13,494 bases of DNA. Origin: Cellulomonas sp. GTDB lineage: Bacteria; Actinomycetota; Actinomycetes; Actinomycetales; Cellulomonadaceae. The stretch covers positions 1 to 13,494 of the forward strand of contig DAIDJQ010000040.1 of assembly GCA_027451305.1 (NCBI GenBank), written 5' to 3'. Numbering within the stretch: the first letter of the stretch is position 1; every line of letters begins with the position of its first letter. The notes under the pieces were generated by a model, which made no database searches, was not told the DNA's origin, and worked only from the letters and a program-made list of their open reading frames with translations. The position numbers and the translations under genes are program-made. Positions 1 to 5,999 of the stretch are shown here, in pieces.

Positions 1-126
1 GTGGCGGTGGTCACCGACCCGCACCTGGTCGAGGACACGTTCCACCGGGACTGGGCGTCCCGCGCGCGGGAGCTGCTGCAGCTGCCGGTGCTGCACCTGT
101 ACCGGGGCACCAGCGAGCTGGGCTGA
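1..126 (+). CDS. 3' end of an unidentified protein (partial)
   Basis: The window opens inside a coding region that ends with TGA at 124-126. Forty-one residues are visible, ending ...VLHLYRGTSELG. Every sense codon ends in G or C, which is the strongest coding signature in the left part of the window and matches the genes right of 6000 rather than the lower-GC genes that follow. The first codon is GTG, but nothing supports it as a true start, so the gene most likely begins upstream of the window. I do not recognise the family from this short tail. A surface-polysaccharide role would fit the neighbours, but that is inference only. A strong hairpin follows 9 bases after the stop. Confidence 0.6.
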   Translation: MAVVTDPHLVEDTFHRDWASRARELLQLPVLHLYRGTSELG

Positions 127-134
127 GCGGCGCT

Positions 135-152
135 GCGCCCGTTCCCGGGCGC
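135..152 (+). terminator. Hairpin terminator-like element after the first gene
   Basis: GCGCCCG at 135-141 and CGGGCGC at 146-152 form a perfect 7-bp stem around a TTCC loop. It begins 9 bases after the stop of the partial gene. No T-run follows, which is usual for high-GC actinobacterial terminators. A second, weaker inverted repeat (GCCGTC 171-176 / GACGGC 183-188) lies just downstream. Confidence 0.5.
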
Positions 153-226
153 CGAGCCCCCGGCATGAGAGCCGTCCGCGCAGACGGCGTGCGCGTCTCG
201 ACACCGCAGCGAGCCTCAAGGAGATC

Positions 227-370
227 ATGCTCGGCCCTACCCACGTCTCCGACGTCACGATGAACCTGGCGGGCCCGCTGCGTCCTGCTCTCACGTCGAC
301 GGGCTCTCGCGACGTCAAGGAGCTCCAGCGCGTCGAGCGGGCCGCCCGACGAGAGGGGCCGACGCCATGA
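227..370 (+). CDS. Small ORF or 3' remnant of a lost gene ahead of the glycosyltransferase
   Basis: An ATG at 227 follows AAGGAG (218-223) at a tight 3-base spacing and opens a 47-codon frame that stops at 368-370, overlapping the glycosyltransferase ATG at 367 (ATGA). Base use by codon position looks coding: about 83% GC3, 73% GC1 and 57% GC2. The frame stays open leftward to about 122, and the residues just before the ATG (LDTAASLKEI) also read like protein. It may therefore be the tail of a larger gene whose 5' part was cut off near 155-200, not a small gene in its own right. The C-terminal half is rich in charged residues (ELQRVERAARREG). No family is recognised and there is no membrane segment. 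The ATGA overlap implies translational coupling to the glycosyltransferase. Confidence 0.35.
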   Translation: MLGPTHVSDVTMNLAGPLRPALTSTGSRDVKELQRVERAARREGPTP

Positions 371-1308
371 AGACCGCCGTCCTCCTCGCCACCTACAACG
401 GCGCCTCGCTGCTGCGCGGCCAGCTGGACTCGCTGCGCGCGCAGTCCGTGCCGCCTGACATGCTCATCGTCCGGGACGACGGTTCCACCGACGGCACCGT
501 GGAGCTGCTTCACGACTACCTGACCCATGACTGGACCGTTCCGGCGACCATCACCGTCAACGAGCAGAACGTCGGCTGGAAGTTCAACTTCCGCGAGCTG
601 CTCAAAGACTTCCTCGCCAGCGACGCCGAAGCAGCCTTCTACTGCGACCAGGACGACGCATGGCATCGCGAGAAGATCGCGACGCAGCTGGAGGTCCTCG
701 CCCACGATCCGACCATCGAGCTGGTCAGCCACGACTATCTCACGCGGAACATGTCGACGGGGAATGAGGCCGACTCACGCCTGCTCTTCCATTTCGACGG
801 CGAGGACGACGAGCCTTTCTCCCGTTATCCCCAGGCCGACACCAGCTATGCGCTGAGAAGCGGCTGGACTCTGGCGCTCTCGCGGAGCCTGGCGGCCGAC
901 GTCATCGCGCACTGGGGCCCCGCGCAGCATCCGGCCTACGACGCCCTGCTCACCACACTGGCCTGCTACACGGGAACGGGCGCCAACGTCAACACGCGGC
1001 TGGGCGACCACCTGATCCACGGCACGAACGCCACCAAGATCGCCTCGACCTCGGACACGCGGGAGAAGAACATCGCGGATCTGCAGTCTGACGAGGACCG
1101 GTACTCGATCATCGCCGCCGTCCTCGAGAAGCGCGGTTCCGACCGTGCGGAGCGGGCGAGGCAGAGGGCGGCCTTCTTCACCGGGCGCCTCGCCGTCGCG
1201 AAGAGCGGGAATGCCGTGGCCGCCGCCTTGTTCGTGCTCCGTCACTGGGGTCAGTACGTCAGTCTGAAGGGCCGGCTCAGGGACATCTACTTCACCCTGA
1301 AGCGATAG
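367..1308 (+). CDS. Family 2 glycosyltransferase (rhamnosyltransferase-like)
   Basis: A GT-A fold inverting glycosyltransferase of 313 residues, expected to move a sugar from a nucleotide donor to a growing surface polymer on the cytoplasmic face of the membrane. Visible motifs are the N-terminal nucleotide-binding strand and loop (VLLATYNGASLL, residues 5-16), the RDDGSTDGT donor-binding motif (36-44), and the acidic metal-binding motif YCDQDD (92-97) followed by WHREKI. This arrangement is typical of the rhamnosyltransferase branch of GT2, but donor and acceptor cannot be read from sequence. No transmembrane helix is evident. The ATG is preceded by GAGAGG at about ten bases and overlaps the stop of the short frame before it. 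Its stop is only 8 bases from the stop of the convergent ATP-grasp gene, with no room for a terminator. Codon use is less GC-extreme than in the flanking native genes, consistent with membership of a transferred block. Confidence 0.88.
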   Translation: MKTAVLLATYNGASLLRGQLDSLRAQSVPPDMLIVRDDGSTDGTVELLHDYLTHDWTVPATITVNEQNVGWKFNFRELLKDFLASDAEAAFYCDQDDAWHREKIATQLEVLAHDPTIELVSHDYLTRNMSTGNEADSRLLFHFDGEDDEPFSRYPQADTSYALRSGWTLALSRSLAADVIAHWGPAQHPAYDALLTTLACYTGTGANVNTRLGDHLIHGTNATKIASTSDTREKNIADLQSDEDRYSIIAAVLEKRGSDRAERARQRAAFFTGRLAVAKSGNAVAAALFVLRHWGQYVSLKGRLRDIYFTLKR

Positions 1309-1316
1309 GCGGAGCC

Positions 1317-2600
1317 TCAGAACCCGTTCTCCGTCGTGCGCGGGTAGTGCAGGGCGAAGCTCTTCACGTAGCGGCGCATCGTCATCTGCTGGCGAAGCAC
1401 ACGCAGGGGGTGACGGTCGCGCGGGTTGAGCAGCGGGTTGACCACCATGCCCTGTCGATACAACGCCTCGACCTCGGCGCGGTCGCTGTCTCCCAGGTAG
1501 CTCAGAAGGAGACGCCGGGGAACGACGGTGTAGAGGGCTTTGCGCCCCGCCGTCTGCGGAGGCAGAGGACGGTGCTCGACCACGTCGCTGACCAGGTAGG
1601 CCATCGGGTTCACTCCGGCGCCCTGCACGTAGAAGTGGTTGCGCCCGATGCGAGGGTTGAGCTCCAGGAAGAAGAGCTCCCCTGTGGTGGCGTCGCGCTT
1701 CACGTCGAAATTGGCGAACCCCTGGTAGTCGAGGCCGCGCAGAAAACGCGACGCGAGCTCCAGGATCTCCGGGTACGGTTCGGTGATCATGGCGCAGGGA
1801 ATGCCCAGCGTGCTCGGCTCATGCTCCTGCAGCAGCACCCGTGCGGAGCTCGTCAGGGAGACCATGCCCTCGGTATCCACGTAGGCGGTGACGGAGCGCA
1901 TGGACGAGTCGTCCCCGCGAATGAACTCCTGGACGGCGAACTCGCCTTGAAAGTGAACAGAGCCGAGCAGGCGATAGAGGTCGATCAGCTCCTCGCGGCT
2001 CTGCAGGAAGTAGACCTTCCGCTTCCCCTCGAAAGCCATCCTCTCCCACTGCGCGCTCTCCGTCGGCTTGGCGATGAGCGGGCACCCGAAATCTCCCGGT
2101 GGAAGCAGGGCCTCAAGCGCCACCTGGTCCGGGGACGAATCGTTCGGGCCGAGGCCAGAGAAGGCGACGTAGTGCGTGCGAGGTACGGGCAGTCCCTGCT
2201 CCCGGGCGATCTCCTCGAAAACTCGCTTGTCGCTCACCCGGCGAATGGTGCTCAGGGGAGGGATCGGCAGTGTGAAGTAGCGCTCCAGCTCCTCGCGGTG
2301 GTTGGCCACGGTGAGGATCGACGACTCCGAGTTGGCGAGGAGGATCAGCTGGCGGGAGGGCGCCTGCGCCTTCATGGTCCGGCCCAACGCGACGAGCTGC
2401 TCGACAAGCGATTCCTCGTCGCCGGGATCGGTCAGCGGATGGCGCTGCAGGATGCGGGAGTTCCTGATGGCGGGGGGAAGGTAGGCGGTGGCCAGGACGG
2501 GCGAGACGCCGTAGGCGTCGTCGAGCTCACGGGCGAAGGCGTATTCGCTGAGTTGGCCACCGAGAATGACGGCCTGGAAGGAGTCCCCGGGCCCGCTCAT
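1317..2600 (-). CDS. ATP-grasp ligase, D-aspartate ligase / carboxylate-amine ligase type
   Basis: A 427-residue cytosolic ATP-grasp enzyme, expected to join a carboxylate to an amine through an acyl-phosphate using ATP. The N-terminal Rossmann-like part (FQAVILGGQL from residue 8) precedes the grasp domain. Visible residues are Lys178 in LIAKPTES, the hinge/adenine region FAVQEFIRGDDS (221-232), and the metal-binding segment FLELNPRIGR (311-320, Glu313 and Asn315). NPMAYLVSDVV follows. This layout resembles the COG3919-type ligases that include the enterococcal D-aspartate ligase Aslfm, which loads a D-amino acid onto the peptidoglycan stem before cross-linking. The exact substrate (D-Asp, D-Glu or another) is not readable here. 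The gene starts 2 bases after the femX-like stop with an excellent ribosome site, so the two are translated together. It converges with the glycosyltransferase. The alternative is a ligase decorating another polymer. Confidence 0.8.
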   Translation of the reverse strand: MSGPGDSFQAVILGGQLSEYAFARELDDAYGVSPVLATAYLPPAIRNSRILQRHPLTDPGDEESLVEQLVALGRTMKAQAPSRQLILLANSESSILTVANHREELERYFTLPIPPLSTIRRVSDKRVFEEIAREQGLPVPRTHYVAFSGLGPNDSSPDQVALEALLPPGDFGCPLIAKPTESAQWERMAFEGKRKVYFLQSREELIDLYRLLGSVHFQGEFAVQEFIRGDDSSMRSVTAYVDTEGMVSLTSSARVLLQEHEPSTLGIPCAMITEPYPEILELASRFLRGLDYQGFANFDVKRDATTGELFFLELNPRIGRNHFYVQGAGVNPMAYLVSDVVEHRPLPPQTAGRKALYTVVPRRLLLSYLGDSDRAEVEALYRQGMVVNPLLNPRDRHPLRVLRQQMTMRRYVKSFALHYPRTTENGF

Positions 2601-2602
2601 CG

Positions 2603-3673
2603 TCAGCTCCTCCTCGTGCGGTGGATCGCCTCACCCAGGGAGGTCGTTGCGCGGAATGCCAAGTACCTGACCTTGTCAACCGGCAGGGTGAATTCGCCGA
2701 TGAGCTCTTCGATGAAGCCGGTCCCGAAGCGCGTCTTGAACTCGTAGACGCCATAGCCTTCGGACGAGGGATCGTCGCTCCTGCCCTCGATGCCGTAGAA
2801 GTTGTAGCGGGGCAGGCCGTGCTCCAGCGCGGTCCGGATCATGTGATCGTGGAGCAGATGGTTCCCGCGCTCCTGCTCATGCCCCGAGACCGCGCCCCCG
2901 ATGGCGGCCACCATCTCCCAGGAGTTCTCGATGAAGACGATGCCTGAGACGGCGACCCCGTCCGCGTTCTCAGCCACGAGGAAGTAGACCTGGTCGCCCA
3001 GAGCGTCGAAGAGGGCGTGGAAGTAGTCCGACGAGCGCTGACCGAAATGCTTGCGCTCCGCGACGTTGTTCATGATGTCGATGAACAGGGGCAGCTCGTC
3101 GCGTCCGAGCCTGCGCAGCCGGAGCGTCTTCTCCACATGCCGCACGTACCGGCGGTAGCGGCTCGAGTAGCTGTCGCGGTAGTTCTCGAGGGTCAGCCCT
3201 GTCAGGTCCTTGACGTAGGCGAATCGGATGTTGCCGCGCAGCCCCGTCTGGAAGCCCAGCGTCCAGCCGGAGTGCTTCCAGCCGTGGCGCTTCAGGCTCT
3301 CTGCGACGGCGTCGTCGCGCAGGATGTTCGGGTTGATGGTGACGAAGGCGCATCCGAGCTCGCCCAGATGACGGGAGAGCTCTTCGGTGAAGGAGCGCAC
3401 GAGCTCGTCGTCCGCGAAGTCCAGGAGCGGGCCGGAGGGGATGTCGGCCGTGATCAGCTTCCCGTGGCGCACGCAGAGCACGAAGGCCGCCTCGACGGTG
3501 CGTTCGCGTCCCTGGCCCCTCACCAGGCCGAGCAGGGAGGTCTTCCAGCCGTTGAGCTCGCGCAGCTTGGCGCCCTGGGGGGATTGCGCAAAGCTCGGGC
3601 GGGGGTCACGCTCCACGCGCCCGCTGAACTCCTCAGCGGTGATCTCCTCGATCTGCCATTGACTCTCAGCCAC
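2603..3673 (-). CDS. FemX/MurM-type lipid II aminoacyltransferase (island copy)
   Basis: A 356-residue protein of the Fem family (double GNAT fold), whose members use aminoacyl-tRNA to add amino acids to the side chain of the third stem residue of lipid II on the inner membrane face. Visible features are the N-terminal GNAT half ending in FVTINPNI, the inter-domain segment YSSRYRRYVRHVEKTLRL with its run of basic residues (the usual Fem signature near the middle), the second GNAT half (FLVAENADGVAVSGIVF), and the C-terminal YNFYGIEG...GVYEFKTRFG motif shared by the family. The start is taken as GTG at 3673, with GAGG 6 bases ahead. No in-frame ATG is usable, and an earlier start would run into MurJ. 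It sits 65 bases downstream of murJ and 2 bases upstream of the ATP-grasp gene. The amino acid it transfers is unknown. It is only distantly similar to the second copy at 6000-7061 and uses lower-GC codons. Confidence 0.85.
   Translation of the reverse strand: MAESQWQIEEITAEEFSGRVERDPRPSFAQSPQGAKLRELNGWKTSLLGLVRGQGRERTVEAAFVLCVRHGKLITADIPSGPLLDFADDELVRSFTEELSRHLGELGCAFVTINPNILRDDAVAESLKRHGWKHSGWTLGFQTGLRGNIRFAYVKDLTGLTLENYRDSYSSRYRRYVRHVEKTLRLRRLGRDELPLFIDIMNNVAERKHFGQRSSDYFHALFDALGDQVYFLVAENADGVAVSGIVFIENSWEMVAAIGGAVSGHEQERGNHLLHDHMIRTALEHGLPRYNFYGIEGRSDDPSSEGYGVYEFKTRFGTGFIEELIGEFTLPVDKVRYLAFRATTSLGEAIHRTRRS
2607..2615 (-). promoter_or_regulatory. Strong Shine-Dalgarno for the ATP-grasp gene
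   Basis: GAGGAGGAG on the minus strand lies 6 bases before the ATG at 2600 and falls within the last codons of the upstream FemX-like gene. This fixes the start and points to coupled translation. Confidence 0.7.
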
Positions 3674-3738
3674 GCCAACCTCGCGATATTCTCTGCTAAT
3701 AGGGCTAGACGATGCACCCGTGGGCCTGGCGAAATTGC

Positions 3739-5835
3739 TTAGCGGCGGGCCTTGGTGAAGGCATTCAGGCGCGCGAGGGCGGGCGCGACGAAATCGGACA
3801 GCTCCTTGACGTGCATGAGCTTGAGCAGGCCGACGTAGACCAGCATCATGGCAGCGCTCACCCCGGTGAACGACAGCGCGGCGCCGATGATAGAGCCTTG
3901 GTTCGCCGCTGGGAGCAGGCGCATCGCCATCCAGCCGAGCACACCGATCGCCAGCCCGGCGAGCACGACTCGCGAGAAGGTGGAGATGACTCTCGACCCG
4001 TCGAGCGACCCGCCAAGCAGCTCCCTGAGCGAGCGCAGCCGAAGCCCCGCGCCCACGGTGAAGCTGATGGTCTGGGATGCGCCGATGCCCACCACCCACC
4101 ACTGCACCGGCAGAGTGGAGACGGTGACCAGGGAGAGCGCGATGCCGATGATCGAGACGAGCGCCTGGATCCAGAAGACGGTGGAGGGTCGCCCGAAGGC
4201 GAAGAAGACGCGCTGGATGAGGGCAGTCATGCCGGTGGGGATCAAGCCAGCCGCAAGGGGGACGAGCACCTGAGCGATGACGCGCACGTCCTCGGTCTGC
4301 ACGCCGGGGAGCAGCAGACGGGCGAGCGGCACGGAGAGGACGATGAACTCCGCCGTGAAGAAGGTGGTGAACATGCCGATGGTGCGCAGCCCGTAGGAGA
4401 AGTCCTTGCGCACCGCGGCCACGTCGCCCTGCACGGCCGCCCCGCTCATCCGGGTGAAGATGGCCGTGATGATGGAGACGGTGATGAGCGAGTGGGGAAT
4501 GACGTAGATGATGTTGGCCTGGCTGAGCGCGGCGTTCGCGGCGACGTGGGTGATACCGGCGCGTTCAGCGGCAGGCTGTGCGGATGAGGCGATCTTGTAG
4601 ACGACCCAGGTGGCCGCCTCGCCGAGCATGAGGGTGCCGACCACCCATCCGCCGAGGCGAGCGGTCTCCCGCAAGCCCCAGCCGCGCAGACCCCAGCGTG
4701 GCCTGAAGCGGATGCCGGCGCGCCGCAGTGGGATGAAGAGCACGACCGCCTGGATCGAGATGCCCGCCAGCGCGGTTCCCGCGAGAAGCACCACCTGCGA
4801 GTGGCCCCAGCTTCCGCCGCGGTCGTGCCCGAACATCACGATGAACAGGCCGAAGCCGATGATCGAGACGATGTTGTTGAGCACCGGCGCCCACACGAAG
4901 GCGGAGAAGCGCCCGCGGGCGTTGAGCACCTGACCGAGGAGCATGTAGAGGCCGTAGAAGAAGACCTCCGGGATGCACCAGAAGGCGAAGGCGACGGCGA
5001 GCTGGATCTGCTCGTGGGTCCAGCCATGCGTGTAGAGGGACACGAGGGCACCGGCGCCGAGCGTGAGCCCGATGGTGAGCAGTGCGAGCACGCCGAGCGC
5101 AACGGTGAAGATGCGGTTGACGAACTCGTCGCCGTAGCCCCGCCCACGCTTGTAGGCCTTGACGAACTGGGGCACGAGGATGGAGTTGAAGACGCCGGCG
5201 GCAAGGATCGTGTAGAGGAAGTTGGGCAGGTTGTTCGCCACGTCGAATGCATTGGCGGCGATGCCGGTGGCGCCAATCGCGGCGGTGAGCGTGGCGTTAC
5301 GGGCAAGGCCGAGGACGCGGCTGGCCAGGGTGCCGCCCGCCATGGCCATAGCCGACACGGAGGCGGAAGAGGATCTCGGCTCGGCCCCGTCCTGCTCGCC
5401 CGGCTCACCTTCTGTTCCGCTCGCGAAGGGGAGAACGGTCGGCTCGGCTGCTGCGCCGGTCGCGCTCACTCCGTGCGCGTCGTCCTCGGACCGCCGCTCC
5501 TCACGGGCGTGACGCAGCATGTCTCCCTCGGCGCTGGCGAAGATGAAACCGTCGCTCCCGTCGATGCCCATGTCGAAGGCGGGGGATGCTTGGCCCGCCA
5601 TGACGGCGTCGGAGGCGGCGGCGAGATCGTGGAGCTCGGCGATCGCGTCGCGGCTGCGCATCTGGTCGAAGAGCGAGTCCTTGGCGCTCATCGTGTCGTC
5701 CGCTCCCGACCGGCGAGGATGCGACTCGACCAAGATGTCGTCGCAGGAGCGTGGTCGGTGGTGGCGCCGCCCCGGTGCCGTCGAACCCAACGTCGGCTCA
5801 CGCTGCTCGTCCGGCCACTCAGCGTCGTCGTCCAC
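3739..5835 (-). CDS. murJ: MurJ-type lipid II flippase with a long N-terminal extension
   Basis: A polytopic membrane protein of the MATE/MVF superfamily that moves lipid-linked precursors outward. The conserved core begins near residue 158 of this 698-residue version with GGTLASRVLGLARNAT and continues with FDVANNLPNFLYTILAAGV, the actinobacterial form of the MurJ signature. About 14 hydrophobic segments follow to the C-terminus. The first ~157 residues are acidic, hydrophilic and probably disordered and cytoplasmic. Two starts are possible. GTG at 5835 has GAGAGGAG 4 bases ahead, and the extra 48 codons show coding-type bias (GC3 about 81%, GC1 75%, GC2 56%). ATG at 5691 gives 650 residues, but its only ribosome site (GGAG) is about 11 bases away. 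I prefer 5835 with moderate confidence. The gene heads the leftward femX/ATP-grasp set, which argues for lipid II as cargo. A flippase for another lipid-linked oligosaccharide remains possible, because MurJ homologues also occur in polysaccharide loci. Confidence 0.85.
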   Translation of the reverse strand: MDDDAEWPDEQREPTLGSTAPGRRHHRPRSCDDILVESHPRRSGADDTMSAKDSLFDQMRSRDAIAELHDLAAASDAVMAGQASPAFDMGIDGSDGFIFASAEGDMLRHAREERRSEDDAHGVSATGAAAEPTVLPFASGTEGEPGEQDGAEPRSSSASVSAMAMAGGTLASRVLGLARNATLTAAIGATGIAANAFDVANNLPNFLYTILAAGVFNSILVPQFVKAYKRGRGYGDEFVNRIFTVALGVLALLTIGLTLGAGALVSLYTHGWTHEQIQLAVAFAFWCIPEVFFYGLYMLLGQVLNARGRFSAFVWAPVLNNIVSIIGFGLFIVMFGHDRGGSWGHSQVVLLAGTALAGISIQAVVLFIPLRRAGIRFRPRWGLRGWGLRETARLGGWVVGTLMLGEAATWVVYKIASSAQPAAERAGITHVAANAALSQANIIYVIPHSLITVSIITAIFTRMSGAAVQGDVAAVRKDFSYGLRTIGMFTTFFTAEFIVLSVPLARLLLPGVQTEDVRVIAQVLVPLAAGLIPTGMTALIQRVFFAFGRPSTVFWIQALVSIIGIALSLVTVSTLPVQWWVVGIGASQTISFTVGAGLRLRSLRELLGGSLDGSRVISTFSRVVLAGLAIGVLGWMAMRLLPAANQGSIIGAALSFTGVSAAMMLVYVGLLKLMHVKELSDFVAPALARLNAFTKARR

Positions 5836-5999
5836 CGATCTCCTCTCTGCCGCCGCTCTGAGAAGAGGCCTGCTTCGGGAGCCCCACAACGGCGCCCGGC
5901 TCAGCATAGACGACGGCCTGATCGCGGCCGCCCTGCGCATCGAACCGCGGAACAGCCCCTCCTTGCTGAGCCGGTCCTCCTCGACGGGGCTTCCGTCCG
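5819..5999 (-). pseudogene. Possible 3' tail of a truncated gene upstream of murJ
   Basis: In the one frame that is neither the FemX-like frame nor the MurJ frame, the DNA between these genes reads as a plausible hydrophilic C-terminus (RDQAVVYAEPGAVVGLPKQ...) ending in TGA at 5821-5819. This overlaps the proposed murJ GTG by 17 bases, as in an operon. Over 45 codons, GC by position is about 80/58/69%, the order expected of coding DNA with moderate GC, while the other two frames give abnormal orders. No start codon with a ribosome site is visible, and upstream the frame runs antisensically meaningless into the second FemX gene. The likely reading is the tail of a gene cut off at the island edge. 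It could equally be non-coding spacer. The family is unknown. Confidence 0.25.
5840..5847 (-). promoter_or_regulatory. Shine-Dalgarno supporting the upstream murJ start
   Basis: GAGAGGAG on the minus strand ends 4 bases before the GTG at 5835. It is clearly better than anything before the ATG at 5691, and is the main reason for choosing the longer MurJ. Confidence 0.45.

Noticed and set aside
165..263. Short + strand ORF from ATG at 165
   Set aside because: It has no ribosome site, an Arg/Ser-rich composition, and is out of frame with the better coding signal ending at 370.
127..366. Integrase, attachment repeats or an insertion sequence at the left island edge
   Set aside because: No transposase-like frame, and no direct repeat shared with the right edge around 5980-6060 was found by eye. 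Only short hairpins are present.
1347..2747. + strand open frame opposite the ATP-grasp gene
   Set aside because: It is a shadow of the ATP-grasp gene. Only the minus strand shows recognisable motifs, a ribosome site and operon spacing.
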